Positions 43,163 to 52,461 are shown, counted from the first letter of the stretch. The stretch: 64,000 bases of DNA from CAIZGX01 sp046048875 (GCA_046048875.1 JBJOFG010000011.1:71266-135265), one strand, 5' to 3'. The notes: a model not told the origin generated them from the sequence alone. Made by a program: numbers and translations.

Positions 43163-44455
43163 ATGACGTTCGAAGAACTAAAGTTAACGAGACAGTTTTT
43201 AGATGCTGTAAATGAGTTGGGGTATGAGTCTCCTTCCGAAATTCAAGAGAAAGTAATTCCTCGGGTTTTGGGTGGACAAGACGTCATTGGCATCGCACAA
43301 ACCGGCACCGGGAAAACGGCGGCCTATGTGCTTCCTTTGTTGCAATTGCTGAAGTATCCGCAAGGCGACGAGCCAAGAGCGCTTATCCTGGTTCCAACCA
43401 AAGAATTGGTGGTTCAGGTGGAAGAACAAATTCAAAGCCTTTGTAAATACACTGAGCTTCGCTACGTGGCCTTGTACGGAGGCGTTGGTCCGAAGACTCA
43501 AATTGAAATCATAAAGAAAGGGGTCGACATCATTGTTGCCACTCCTGGAAGATTTCTCGAGATCTACGCGAAACGCGTAATCATTCCGAAGAAAATTAAG
43601 CACGTGGTGCTCGATGAATGTGACCGAATGATGGACATGGGATTCTGGCCACAGTTGCGTGAAATTCAAGAGAAGCTTCCGCAAAAGAAACAGCAGTTGT
43701 TGTTCTCTGCAACGTTCCCTGAGCGTGTAGAACGCATTGCGGATAATTTCCTTTTGTTCCCTTCACGTGTTGAAGTAACGCCACAAGCTACTCCGGCTAC
43801 AACGGTGGAACAGAGAGTGTACATGGTTCCAAACTTCAAGACGAAATTGAACTTGCTCATGCACCTTTTAGAAGGAGATGAGATGAAGCGTGTGATGGTT
43901 TTTGTTCGCACCAAAGCCGATGCGACAAGCATGGGGAAATTCATGGAGCGAAGCAATGTGGGCGAGATTAGATTCCTTCACAGCAACATTGGACAAAACT
44001 CGCGCATGAATGCGATTAAAGATTTCAAAGACGGAAACGTTCGCATCTTGGTAAGCACAGATGTTACCGCAAGAGGAATTGATGTCTTCGAAGTTTCACA
44101 CGTGGTGAACTTCCAAGTGCCCAGTCATTACGAAGATTACGTTCACCGAATCGGAAGAACCGGTCGCGCCTTCAAGACGGGCGTTGCCATTAGCTTCGTA
44201 GACATGTCGGAAGAGTATCACTTAACGAACATTCAGAAAATTATTCGTCAGACCATTCCTGTTTTTGAAATTCCGGAAGTGGTGAAGATTGAAAAGACAG
44301 AGCCAGAAGAAAAACAAGATCAGGCGCGTGAGATCGATCGTCAGAAGCGTCTTGAAAATCCTGAATTCAAAGGGGCTTTCCACGAAAAGAAATCGTTACA
44401 AGCGAAGTTGAAGTTCAAACAAGAACGCGACAAGAAACAAAGAAGGAGCCGTTAA
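43163..44455 (+). CDS. DEAD-box RNA helicase, RhlE-like, with DECD motif
   Basis: 430 residues. Motifs: YESPSEIQEKVIP, Walker A AQTGTGKTA, PTKELV, VATPGRFLE, motif II VVLDECDRMMDMGF (DECD rather than DEAD), SAT, VFVRTKADA, and HRIGRTGRAFKTG. The tail is Lys/Arg-rich (QRRSR). It remodels RNA, probably in ribosome assembly or decay. The stop codon lies in the loop of the terminator hairpin. Confidence 0.93.
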   Translation: MTFEELKLTRQFLDAVNELGYESPSEIQEKVIPRVLGGQDVIGIAQTGTGKTAAYVLPLLQLLKYPQGDEPRALILVPTKELVVQVEEQIQSLCKYTELRYVALYGGVGPKTQIEIIKKGVDIIVATPGRFLEIYAKRVIIPKKIKHVVLDECDRMMDMGFWPQLREIQEKLPQKKQQLLFSATFPERVERIADNFLLFPSRVEVTPQATPATTVEQRVYMVPNFKTKLNLLMHLLEGDEMKRVMVFVRTKADATSMGKFMERSNVGEIRFLHSNIGQNSRMNAIKDFKDGNVRILVSTDVTARGIDVFEVSHVVNFQVPSHYEDYVHRIGRTGRAFKTGVAISFVDMSEEYHLTNIQKIIRQTIPVFEIPEVVKIEKTEPEEKQDQAREIDRQKRLENPEFKGAFHEKKSLQAKLKFKQERDKKQRRSR

Positions 44456-44468
44456 GGCTCCTTTCTTA
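44443..44468 (+). terminator. Terminator overlapping the end of the RhlE-like gene
   Basis: AAGGAGCC and GGCTCCTT enclose GTTAA, which holds the stop TAA of the helicase gene. A pyrimidine-rich tail follows. Confidence 0.75.
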
Positions 44469-44503
44469 TTATCTCATTCTAACTCTGTTTCTCATTCTCT
44501 TTC

Positions 44504-45859
44504 TTAGTGCGAAACCACCACCTTCTTCGTTACGCTATTTTTTCCACTTCCAACACGAACGAAATACGTTCCGTTATACAACGTGCGTGTGTCGAAATGA
44601 GCCAGTGTGCTCCCTTGATAAAGCGTAGTGCTTGAAATTAATTTTCCATCGGCACTCAATAAATCTACTTGCACATTGCTGCGATTTACGGTGTTCACTT
44701 GAACAGCCAATACATCTTGAACAGGATTAGGGAAGGTGTTCACGTTTATATTTTCAATTTGAACATCTGCAACGGTGCTTGGAGTGTAGGTCGTTACCGC
44801 TTCCGTAATACTGGTCACTTTTGCTGCAACCTTGGTTCCGTAAAATGTTGGTCCAACCACATAAGGGTATGCCGAATTGTGATTCGCATCTACCGTGCAG
44901 AAATACGCGTAGGTTCCATTCGGATACTCAGGAGTTACGCAAAATCTTCCGTTGTGAACGTCGAGGTAATCTTCCATTCCCGGATGAGCCACGAACTCGT
45001 AATCTTCTCTGTAACGTCCAAGTGGATACGTAGCGCTCACAGTAGGACCATCGATCACATCCGTGCCATCGGCATAAGCGGTGCGTGCAATAATGTCTCT
45101 CAATTGAAATCCGCTTTTCATGCGAGCAATGCCACCTGTTCCATCTGCATTGGCGTACCCGTAAGCTCCGTATATCGGGAATCCATCATAGGCATATCCA
45201 AGAAGGGGAGAGTGCTCGGTTGAATTAATGACGTACAATCCGTCTGCCGCATAAATGTCGCAAACGTTAGAAAGCACAACAAGGTCTAAATTGAAGGCAC
45301 TTGGATTTTGGTGGTGGTGATAATTTCCCATGGCCGGATGACCTTTCGCGCAATCGAATCCTATGCGCTCAGCAGGAACAGCATCACGATTCCAAACACC
45401 TTGTCCCGGAGGACCCATGATTGGTCCACCTGCTTCGGCCTGCGTTTGATTGTTCCAAGAAACGCCGTCTCTGTAATCGAACAAAGCAACACCGTTGATG
45501 AAAACACCAATGTTTCCGCCTGTAGTGTTCGTTGGAGTGCCTGTGTTTTGAACGGGATTCAAAGGGAATTTAAAAATCGCATTTTGGTCTTGTGCCAGTG
45601 ATGGATTCCCATCAAGGAAAGGACCTGTGATGTAAGCTGGAATTCCATTTGTGCTAACATAAACCCAATTCGTAGAATATTGAACGGTTTGAACATTCGC
45701 AGCGGTGTTGTCATTAATGGGAGTTGGATTTCCACTTACATAATGTCTTCCAGTAATGCCTGTCGTATTTTGAAGCCAAGAGGTAATAACAGGACCTTGA
45801 GCATACGATTGGCTCACCGCAAGAACAAGGCTAAGGATTAGAACGTTGAATAATTTCAT
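44504..45859 (-). CDS. T9SS-exported YHYH-domain protein
   Basis: 451 residues with signal peptide MKLFNVLILSLVLAVSQSYAQ. Central region has MGNYHHHQNPSAFNL and YAYDGFPIYGAYGY, the YHYH-domain pattern found in secreted proteins next to copper- or haem-containing enzymes. The C-terminal 80 residues (TFPNPVQDVLAVQV to KKVVVSH) are a T9SS type A sorting domain. It is the last gene of the CHAP-nuclease-peroxidase-YHYH run and overlaps the peroxidase gene by 29 bases. The molecular function is unknown. Confidence 0.82.
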   Translation of the reverse strand: MKLFNVLILSLVLAVSQSYAQGPVITSWLQNTTGITGRHYVSGNPTPINDNTAANVQTVQYSTNWVYVSTNGIPAYITGPFLDGNPSLAQDQNAIFKFPLNPVQNTGTPTNTTGGNIGVFINGVALFDYRDGVSWNNQTQAEAGGPIMGPPGQGVWNRDAVPAERIGFDCAKGHPAMGNYHHHQNPSAFNLDLVVLSNVCDIYAADGLYVINSTEHSPLLGYAYDGFPIYGAYGYANADGTGGIARMKSGFQLRDIIARTAYADGTDVIDGPTVSATYPLGRYREDYEFVAHPGMEDYLDVHNGRFCVTPEYPNGTYAYFCTVDANHNSAYPYVVGPTFYGTKVAAKVTSITEAVTTYTPSTVADVQIENINVNTFPNPVQDVLAVQVNTVNRSNVQVDLLSADGKLISSTTLYQGSTLAHFDTRTLYNGTYFVRVGSGKNSVTKKVVVSH

Positions 45860-46871
45860 GTTGAAGGATTTGGGGAAATTGATATTCTTTTCGAGTTAAA
45901 AATTGATGATCCGTTAAGGTTAGCAAAAACGCAATCAAGTCTTGCTTGTCGTTGGAAGACAAATTCAACGAATGGTTTAACGGCGATGAAATATTTTCTT
46001 CAATTCCTTGAATGCAAGAATAATGATTCATCACCTGTTGCAAGGTTCGAAACCTTCCATCGTGCATATAGGGAAAGCTCATTTCAACATTGCGCAAAGA
46101 AGGCACTTTAAACAAGCGCTCATCTGATTTCAAGTGAGTGAGAGATCCTCTTCCTAAGTCTTGAAGGGTGTCGTTCAACGCCAATCCATTGCTCACGAAC
46201 GCGTCGTTGGTGAACAACGGCTCTGTATGACACGCATTGCATTTTTGTTGAAAGAGCGCATAGCCTTTTTTCTCTTGTGCGGAAAAAGAGTTCTTTCCAG
46301 CAAGCACTTCATCGTATTTACTCTGATTGCTCACAAAGCTTAACATGAATTGCGAAAGCGATTTCAAGACGCGCTCTCCAGTTGCCAAACTATCCCCCCA
46401 TGCTTGGAAGAAATATGCGCGATAAAATTTTCTCTTGTTGAGTTTACTCACCACGTTCGCCAAGGTCTCGTTCATCTCCAAAACATTTTCAATAGGCGCC
46501 ATGGCTTGCGCATCCAATGAATGAACAGCGCCGTCCCACATGAAGTTTTTCTTCCATGCTAAATTGAACAAGGCTGGCGCATTACGTTTTCCAACACGAT
46601 CGAAAACACCGTGGCTTAACGCATGATCTGTATGCGTGAACGCAGTGTAAGACAAGTGACAAGATGAACACGAAATGGTGTTGTCTGAAGACAAAATCGG
46701 ATCGTAAAAAAGCAGTCTTCCTAATTCTTTTTTTTCGGAAGTAGGCGGATTGTTCTTTTCGTTATAGACTTTCTCGGGCCAAAAAATTTTTCGTTTAGGT
46801 GGAAGGGTAAAGCCAATAGCAAAGACAAAAAGCAAAATAAATATGGAAAAGAAATAGCTTTTTCGAATCAT
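45831..46871 (-). CDS. Di-haem cytochrome c peroxidase (MauG/CcpA family)
   Basis: 346 residues with one N-terminal hydrophobic signal. Two CxxCH haem sites: CSSCH at 68-72 and CNACH near 212. Other family marks are LGRLLFYDPILSSDNTISC, KRNAPALFNLAWKKNFMWDG and VEMSFPYMHDGRFRTLQQV. It reduces hydrogen peroxide, or oxidises a partner protein, in the periplasm. The overlapping YHYH gene suggests a joint task. Confidence 0.93.
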   Translation of the reverse strand: MIRKSYFFSIFILLFVFAIGFTLPPKRKIFWPEKVYNEKNNPPTSEKKELGRLLFYDPILSSDNTISCSSCHLSYTAFTHTDHALSHGVFDRVGKRNAPALFNLAWKKNFMWDGAVHSLDAQAMAPIENVLEMNETLANVVSKLNKRKFYRAYFFQAWGDSLATGERVLKSLSQFMLSFVSNQSKYDEVLAGKNSFSAQEKKGYALFQQKCNACHTEPLFTNDAFVSNGLALNDTLQDLGRGSLTHLKSDERLFKVPSLRNVEMSFPYMHDGRFRTLQQVMNHYSCIQGIEENISSPLNHSLNLSSNDKQDLIAFLLTLTDHQFLTRKEYQFPQILQHEIIQRSNP

Positions 46872-48373
46872 TTCATTACTGCTGAAAAAGAAGTGCTCAA
46901 CGCTTTTGTGTAATTGGAAACATGCGCACTCGGACTCATAAGTGTATATTCTTTATTTGTTTGAACCTCTTCAAGAAAAGCGGAAAGTTCCAATTGAATC
47001 ATTAGATTTTGAACGCGTTTTTCAGGAGGTAATATCGGAATAAGTGTAACCAATCTTACGATAGGAATGTCTACAGTTTGCGAACTCATGTGTGCATGAG
47101 AAAACCCACCGAGATGAAGGTTTAAAGCTTGTCCGCTTTTGTCTTTTCCTTCCAACTTAAACTGAATGTATCCGCTTTGCCAACTCCAATACATGCCGTT
47201 GGCGGGGTCTAACGCGCAGCAATGAACGCCTGCGGCGTTGGTAACAGAATCGACACCTAGAGTAAGTCGGATGTAGCTGGCTTTTTGGCTGTTGATTGGA
47301 ATTGAAAAATTCAGAGAATTTCTATTCGAAAAATCGAGTAGGCGGTAGGCAGCGGAATCTTTGCCAATGACTTGCCTATTGATGTCTAATAGCTCAATAT
47401 TCCCAACATAGCATTTCAGTAAATCAACATGAAGAAGAGAGTCGGCATAATCCAGCGGTGTCATTTCAAAATTGAACTGAAATCGTCCCTCCACCTTTGA
47501 ATGCATCTGTTCGAATTCAACAACAACAGGAAAGTGGTCAGAAAGAAGCGGTTCAGTGACGTCGGTGTTTCCAACTTTGTAGGATGAGAATCCGAAGTTT
47601 TTCAATTTATAAAAGACATAGTCTATGCGCGGAGCATTCGGATTCGCGGCACGTTCAAAATTGTTGAAGGTGCCAACTTTCTCCGAAGCACCCATACCCG
47701 CATCTGAGAATGCTGCACGAAGTTTATTCAAAGCAGCATCTTCCGGCGTGCAGTTGAAATCACCCATGACAATGATGTTTTGAATGGAAGTAAAGGCTTC
47801 AATTTCATTCAAAATAAGTTTGGCACTTTCTTGTCTGGCGCGCACCCCTAGGTGATCCCAATGCGAGTTCACAACCAATAGAGTGTCGTTTGTTTTTAGA
47901 TCGAAGAGCAAGGCGAATGTCGCAATGCGCTCGCAGGCAGCGTCCCAACCTTTGCTCGGTTTGGTGGGTGTTTCCGATAACCAAACCGTTTTCGATTTAA
48001 TCAATGAAAAACGATTCGAGTTGAAATAAATAGGAGAGTATTCGCCTTTGGTTTCGCCATCTTCTCGGCCAACGCCGACGCGCTTGTAAAGAAGTTTTTT
48101 GTTTGTGATGTTGTAAAAAAACGTTTCAACTTCCAAAACCTCATTGTGCAAGACCTCTTGAAATCCACAAATGTCGGGTTGTTCATTCACAAGAAAGTTC
48201 CGCACGTTTTCACTTCGATTCGGCCAACTGTTTTCGCCGTCGTTCGGATTGTTGTAACGAATGTTGAAGGACAAAACTTTTAGTTTCGGAATTTGCCCAT
48301 ATGCTGAAGTACACTGAAATGCAATGAGAACAAACAGAAAACTAATTTTTATGCAGCCAGCCAAGTATTTCAT
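46868..48373 (-). CDS. Exported endonuclease/exonuclease/phosphatase family protein
   Basis: 501 residues from the ATG at 48373, chosen because MKYLAGCIKISFLFVLIAF is a signal peptide; the open frame runs 21 codons further up, inside the CHAP gene. The EEP fold spans residues about 30-290: LSFNIRYNNPNDGENSW, ICGFQEVLHNEVL, VNSHWDHLGVRAR, VMGDFNCTPED and LLSDHFPVVVEF carry the metal and catalytic residues. The following 200 residues are a separate beta-rich domain of unknown role. The start overlaps the CHAP gene by 32 bases. Confidence 0.85.
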   Translation of the reverse strand: MKYLAGCIKISFLFVLIAFQCTSAYGQIPKLKVLSFNIRYNNPNDGENSWPNRSENVRNFLVNEQPDICGFQEVLHNEVLEVETFFYNITNKKLLYKRVGVGREDGETKGEYSPIYFNSNRFSLIKSKTVWLSETPTKPSKGWDAACERIATFALLFDLKTNDTLLVVNSHWDHLGVRARQESAKLILNEIEAFTSIQNIIVMGDFNCTPEDAALNKLRAAFSDAGMGASEKVGTFNNFERAANPNAPRIDYVFYKLKNFGFSSYKVGNTDVTEPLLSDHFPVVVEFEQMHSKVEGRFQFNFEMTPLDYADSLLHVDLLKCYVGNIELLDINRQVIGKDSAAYRLLDFSNRNSLNFSIPINSQKASYIRLTLGVDSVTNAAGVHCCALDPANGMYWSWQSGYIQFKLEGKDKSGQALNLHLGGFSHAHMSSQTVDIPIVRLVTLIPILPPEKRVQNLMIQLELSAFLEEVQTNKEYTLMSPSAHVSNYTKALSTSFSAVMK

Positions 48374-48902
48374 CGTCATCAATGGTATAACCAGAACCGT
48401 TGTATATGAGTGGAAGAGTAATTCTACTCGGCGCACCTGGACCTGGATTTTGTTGAATTATTTCAATGCTGTTGTTGCTGTTGTTCTTCACTACAATAGC
48501 CACGTGTCCGTAAGGGTTCCATTCGTTTCCCTTCCATACAATTAAATCATGTGTTTGAGGAATACCTTTTCCTCCGTTTTTATATTGAATCAGATTTCGC
48601 TCTGTATTCAGTTGTCCGTCTTTGAATTTTGAATTGTAGAAGTCTTTGGCGTGTCCGTATGAGTTCGGCATTTTGTGTTTGAAATACTCATAGTAATAAC
48701 GCTTCACGAATTCGACGCATTGAAATCTCAGACCAATATTGTATCCATCGGCACTGACATTCCGAGTGCTCACATGCGAGACGCTTCCATTGTAATAGAC
48801 CTTTACTCCGTTGAATTCATCGACAACATCGCCCACCTTTTTTTGAGCAATAAGGGTAGTGCTGAATAAAAGAAATGCCAAGGAGAGCAGCGTTCGATTC
48901 AT
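48342..48902 (-). CDS. Exported CHAP-domain amidase-like protein
   Basis: 186 residues with signal peptide MNRTLLSLAFLLFSTTLIAQ. The CHAP (NlpC/P60-like) fold has catalytic Cys in GLRFQCVEFVKRYYYEYF and His in NPYGHVAIVVKNNS. Such enzymes cut peptidoglycan peptides or glutathionylspermidine-like amides. The ATG is 4 bases after TACCTTGC. It heads a run of four overlapping genes for exported proteins. Confidence 0.85.
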   Translation of the reverse strand: MNRTLLSLAFLLFSTTLIAQKKVGDVVDEFNGVKVYYNGSVSHVSTRNVSADGYNIGLRFQCVEFVKRYYYEYFKHKMPNSYGHAKDFYNSKFKDGQLNTERNLIQYKNGGKGIPQTHDLIVWKGNEWNPYGHVAIVVKNNSNNSIEIIQQNPGPGAPSRITLPLIYNGSGYTIDDDEILGWLHKN

Positions 48903-48906
48903 GCTT

Positions 48907-48914
48907 GCAAGGTA
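48907..48914 (-). promoter_or_regulatory. -7 box of the CHAP operon (leaderless)
   Basis: TACCTTGC on the minus strand, 4 bases before the ATG at 48902, directly after the rpsA terminator. Confidence 0.4.
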
Positions 48915-48918
48915 AAAT

Positions 48919-48946
48919 AAAAAAACCTCCCGAAGGAGGTTTTTTT
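48919..48946 (-). terminator. Intrinsic terminator of rpsA
   Basis: AAACCTCC, loop TTCG (minus strand), GGAGGTTT and a T run, 20 bases after the rpsA stop. Confidence 0.88.
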
Positions 48947-48965
48947 AAGTTCGAGGGAAGAGGAA

Positions 48966-50912
48966 TTATGCTCCTTCTTCACCGTCCATTTTCTCTTTCA
49001 ATGCAGCCAATGCACCCAAGTCACCAAGAGTTGATTTCTCAACTTGAGCGTTAACTTGCTTCACAGCTGAATTGTTGTCTTCTTTCTTAGCGCCGGCACC
49101 AGCACGCTTTGGCTTAGCCTCAGCAGATGCAGTGATTTCCTCTGGCTTCCAAGTTTGTGTGTGAGACACAGCAATCTTGCGTTGGTTCTTGTTGAACTCA
49201 AGAACGATGAAGTCAAGAGTCTCTTCAACTTTCGCTGTAGAACCATCTTCTTTCTTCATGTTTTTGTTCAAGCAGAATCCTTCTAAACCGTAAGGAAGAG
49301 CAACTACACAGTGGTTACCTTCTTTCTTTACGATAGTACCTTGGTGCTTGGTTCCTTCAACGAATACAGTTTCGAACACATCCCATGGATTTTCTTCCAC
49401 TTGTTTGTGACCTAGGCTGATTTTACGTCCTTCACGATCCAATTCCAAAACAACTACTTGCATATCATCTCCGATAGCGCAGAACTCACTTGGATGCTTG
49501 ATCTTCTTAGACCAAGAAAGGTCAGAGATGTGAACAAGACCATCGATTCCGTCTGCTAATTCGCAGAAGATACCGAATGTAGTGAATGCACGAACTTTCG
49601 CAGTGTGCTTGCTTCCTACAGGGAAACGAGACTCAATTCCGTCCCATGGATCAGAAGTCAATTGCTTCAATCCAAGGCTTAATTTACGCTCGTCTTTCTC
49701 CATGCTTAGGATAACAGCTTCAACCTCTTGTCCTACTTTCAAGAAATCTTGAGCAGAACGTAAGTGTGAACTCCAAGACATTTCAGAAACGTGAATCAAT
49801 CCTTCTACACCTGGAGCAATCTCAACGAATGCACCGTAGTCTGCAAGAACAACCACTTTACCTGTAATCTTTTGTCCAACTTCCAAAGTATCTTGAATAG
49901 CATCCCATGGGTGAGCAGACAATTGTTTCAAGCCAAGAGCGATACGCTTCTTGTCATCATCGAAGTCAAGAATAACCACGTTGATTTTAGAATCCAATTG
50001 AACAATCTCTTCAGGATGAACAATACGTCCCCAAGAAAGGTCAGTAATGTGAATCAATCCATCTACGCCGCCAAGGTCAACGAATACACCGTAGCTTGTG
50101 ATGTTTTTAACCACACCTTCCAATACTTGTCCTTTTTCAAGGCCAGACATGATTTGCTTCTTCTGTTCTTCCAACTCAGCTTCAATAAGAGCTTTGTGAG
50201 AAACAACAACGTTTTTGAATTCGTTGTTGATTTTAACAACTTTCAATTCCATGATTTTTCCAACGTAAACGTCGTAATCACGAATTGGCTTAACGTCGAT
50301 TTGAGAACCTGGCAAGAACGCCTCAATTCCGAATACGTCAACGATAAGACCACCTTTGGTGCGGCATTTAACTTCACCTTTGATGATTTCGCCAGACTCA
50401 AGAGCTGCATTAACGTTACCCCAAGCGCTGAACAAACGAGCAGTCTTGTGAGAAACGATTAATTGTCCGTTTTTGTCTTCTTGTAATTCAACATAAACAG
50501 GAACGCGATCACCCGCTTTAAGATCTGGGTTGTAACGGAATTCAGTCACCGCAACAACACCTTCAGACTTGTATCCGATGTTTATCACAACTTCTTTCTT
50601 TCCAACAGAAACAACGGTTCCTTCAATAACTGTTTTTTCAGCAATTGTAGACAACGTGTTTTCGTACATTGAATCGTAGCGTGAACGCTCTTCATCGTTG
50701 TATCCGCCTGCAGACTCATACGCTTCCCAACTGAACTCGCCTTTTTCATTCATGAAAGCAGCGTCGTCAGCAGTGCTGTACAACTCTAGAGGTTCTTCTG
50801 CAGAAACTTCTTCTTCTACAGATGCAGAAGCAGTAGCTTCAGTGTTTTCAGTTCCTTCGTTGGTTGGAACAGTGTTTTCAGCTTCTTCAGCTGGGTTTAA
50901 TTCTTCTGCCAT
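48966..50912 (-). CDS. rpsA: 30S ribosomal protein S1
   Basis: 648 residues. Acidic N-terminal extension of about 90 residues, then six S1 repeats, each with the form GxVxxxxxYGxFVxLxxGxxGLIHxSxxSW (for example VKNITSYGVFVDLGGVDG and VVLADYGAFVEIAPGVEG), and an Ala/Lys-rich tail. It binds mRNA at the ribosome. Because Bacteroidota use few Shine-Dalgarno sites and several starts here look leaderless, the role of S1 in initiation here is of interest. TATATTCG at 51018-51025 predicts a leader of about 100 bases. Confidence 0.96.
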   Translation of the reverse strand: MAEELNPAEEAENTVPTNEGTENTEATASASVEEEVSAEEPLELYSTADDAAFMNEKGEFSWEAYESAGGYNDEERSRYDSMYENTLSTIAEKTVIEGTVVSVGKKEVVINIGYKSEGVVAVTEFRYNPDLKAGDRVPVYVELQEDKNGQLIVSHKTARLFSAWGNVNAALESGEIIKGEVKCRTKGGLIVDVFGIEAFLPGSQIDVKPIRDYDVYVGKIMELKVVKINNEFKNVVVSHKALIEAELEEQKKQIMSGLEKGQVLEGVVKNITSYGVFVDLGGVDGLIHITDLSWGRIVHPEEIVQLDSKINVVILDFDDDKKRIALGLKQLSAHPWDAIQDTLEVGQKITGKVVVLADYGAFVEIAPGVEGLIHVSEMSWSSHLRSAQDFLKVGQEVEAVILSMEKDERKLSLGLKQLTSDPWDGIESRFPVGSKHTAKVRAFTTFGIFCELADGIDGLVHISDLSWSKKIKHPSEFCAIGDDMQVVVLELDREGRKISLGHKQVEENPWDVFETVFVEGTKHQGTIVKKEGNHCVVALPYGLEGFCLNKNMKKEDGSTAKVEETLDFIVLEFNKNQRKIAVSHTQTWKPEEITASAEAKPKRAGAGAKKEDNNSAVKQVNAQVEKSTLGDLGALAALKEKMDGEEGA

Positions 50913-51017
50913 GGGGCATTTTTAATTTGTATTTCATTCGCCTTCGCACGCATGTGGAATGAAAGAGTTAGTTATTGTTCAGTGACTCAGCGTCTTATCA
51001 CTGCCCAAAAAGGGACG

Positions 51018-51025
51018 CGAATATA
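51018..51025 (-). promoter_or_regulatory. -7 promoter box of rpsA
   Basis: TATATTCG on the minus strand. Start near 51013, leaving about 100 bases of leader to the ATG at 50912. Confidence 0.5.
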
Positions 51026-51066
51026 CAAAGAAAATCTTGGTTTCGAGCCGATTGAGTAAGAATTTT

Positions 51067-51137
51067 CATTCTCATTCTCCTACTGTTTCGCATTCTGAAT
51101 TTCATCTGCAAGGAGTAGGAGAAACACAATGAGAATG
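51067..51137. repeat. Long imperfect hairpin, copy 1 of an intergenic repeat
   Basis: The 18-base arm 51067-51084 (CATTCTCAT plus TCTCCTACT) is complementary to 51114-51122 and 51129-51137, with a 6-base insert. The right arm belongs to a 28-base sequence (51113-51140) repeated exactly at 52608-52635. The region 50913-51245 holds no gene. Confidence 0.7.
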
Positions 51138-51160
51138 AGGCGTGCAATCTTACCTTTTTA
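51113..51160. repeat. Direct repeat copy 1 (28 bases exact, about 48 similar)
   Basis: 51113-51140 is identical to 52608-52635. Similarity continues for about 20 bases (TCTTACC/T then TTTTTA), which in copy 2 is the end of the beta-lactamase-like coding region. The two copies enclose the nuclease-like gene. Confidence 0.75.
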
Positions 51161-51165
51161 CAGAG

Positions 51166-51228
51166 ACATTCGCGAAGCATTCGCCAACGGCATTCGTGCA
51201 AAGCACATTCGTCCTTCGGACATTCACC
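51166..51228. repeat. GC-rich tract with repeated ATTCG units
   Basis: ATTCG or ATTC occurs five times at 12-16-base steps. CGCGAAGCATTCGCC at 51171-51185 matches 55965-55980 apart from one inserted base. GTCCTTCGGAC forms a small TTCG-loop hairpin. No ORF is likely. Confidence 0.5.
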
Positions 51229-51245
51229 TCTCTTGGTTTTCCAGT

Positions 51246-52454
51246 CTATCCCTCACTCACCACAACCACTTTTCTCACCCCCAGGGGTATTCCATTACAA
51301 ACCAGCTTTGCGAAGTACACTCCAGGACTATGACCCTTGAAATGAAGTGTTTTTGATTTTTCGCCGATGTTCAATTTCACGACACGCACCAATTCACCCG
51401 CACAATCGTAAATGTTTATGCAACTCTCTTCTTTTATTTCATCGAAGGAAAAAGTGGTACTACTTGAGCAAGGATTAGGAAAGTTTGAAAATGAGAATTT
51501 AGCATTTAAACTTTCCAATGAATTCAATTCCGAATTGGGAAGAATTTTTATTGCAACAGGTCTATGATCAGATACATTGTCTTCGTATTCATTCCAGCCA
51601 TTGGGCAGGTATTCTTCAATTTTGAGCGTTTTTATTTCGTACGAACTATTTTGCGTTTCATCGAACAACTCGTTTGTAATTAATATGTGATCGAGATGCG
51701 AAGGCCACGAAGGGTATGACCAATTTGTGCTACTCCCCGTTGCAATTTCCATATCCGCAAACAAATAGTTTTCAGGGTCATTGAGGAAGTTGATAAACAC
51801 ATTATTGGAAGCGGGATCGGTGATTCTGTCGTTTAGGTCACCCAAAAGAAATACACTTTTATCAGGCAAATAGGTGTCGATGTAGCTTTTTGAAAGGTTC
51901 GAAGCCAGATACCTTCTCGCTTCCTCATCATCTGAATTATCGAGCTCTAGAAAGCCATCTCCACAACATTTGAAATGGTTATTTATAACGAAGAAATTTT
52001 TGTTGTCGAAATTGAAGTCCATGATCTTCGGCGCGCGAGGAAAAGGGTTCCAATAGGGGTAGGAGGTATAGATTTCATAAAGATCGTTCACCTGAATAAC
52101 CTCATGTTTATATATGAACGCCAATCCAGCATACCACGAAGTCATGAAGTAGTAGTGATATTCAGGCAAATCATCGAGCATCAACTTGAAAGAGACTGTG
52201 TCATCGATCTCTTGAAAAGCGTAGATGTCAGCATCAATGTTTTCGATAATTTGTTGGACGTAATTCACGGTGATTTCTCCGTTTTTCGGAAAATGTTCAA
52301 TGTTCCAAGAAACAAGCTCTAGGGTTGTGTCTGTTCCGAACGATAAATCATTCAGCGTTTGTGAGAATGAGAACGTACTGTGTACAAATGCAAGAGCAAG
52401 TAAAAAGATTCCCCGGTTCAATTTTATTTTTTTTCGAATGTAGTGAAGAAACAT
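51246..52454 (-). CDS. T9SS-exported endonuclease/exonuclease/phosphatase-like protein
   Basis: About 402 residues. Start is uncertain: ATGs at 52460 and 52454 both precede the signal GIFLLALAFVHSTFSFSQ. The EEP fold covers residues about 45-300: LVSWNIEHFP, IYAFQEIDDTVSF, NHFKCCGDGF, FLLGDLNDRITDP, SHLDHILIT and VSDHRPVAIKI. The C-terminal 80 residues (NFPNPCSSSTTFSF to KVVVVSEG) are a T9SS sorting domain. The gene lies between two 28-base direct repeats, and its 5' end touches a GC-rich repeat element, so the upstream region may have been rearranged. No -7 box is seen close to the start. Confidence 0.82.
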   Translation of the reverse strand: MFLHYIRKKIKLNRGIFLLALAFVHSTFSFSQTLNDLSFGTDTTLELVSWNIEHFPKNGEITVNYVQQIIENIDADIYAFQEIDDTVSFKLMLDDLPEYHYYFMTSWYAGLAFIYKHEVIQVNDLYEIYTSYPYWNPFPRAPKIMDFNFDNKNFFVINNHFKCCGDGFLELDNSDDEEARRYLASNLSKSYIDTYLPDKSVFLLGDLNDRITDPASNNVFINFLNDPENYLFADMEIATGSSTNWSYPSWPSHLDHILITNELFDETQNSSYEIKTLKIEEYLPNGWNEYEDNVSDHRPVAIKILPNSELNSLESLNAKFSFSNFPNPCSSSTTFSFDEIKEESCINIYDCAGELVRVVKLNIGEKSKTLHFKGHSPGVYFAKLVCNGIPLGVRKVVVVSEG

Positions 52455-52461
52455 AAACATT

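Noticed and set aside
46868..48436. Longer N-terminus for the EEP gene starting at 48436
   Set aside because: It would place 21 extra residues before a clear signal peptide and extend the overlap with the CHAP gene to 95 bases.
49791..50462. Long open frame on the plus strand opposite rpsA
   Set aside because: It is the antisense shadow of rpsA codons, rich in Asn, Phe and Ser, with no promoter or family features.
51166..51228. CRISPR-like array of ATTCG units
   Set aside because: Units are 5-9 bases with irregular 12-16-base steps and no cas genes; they do not resemble CRISPR repeats.
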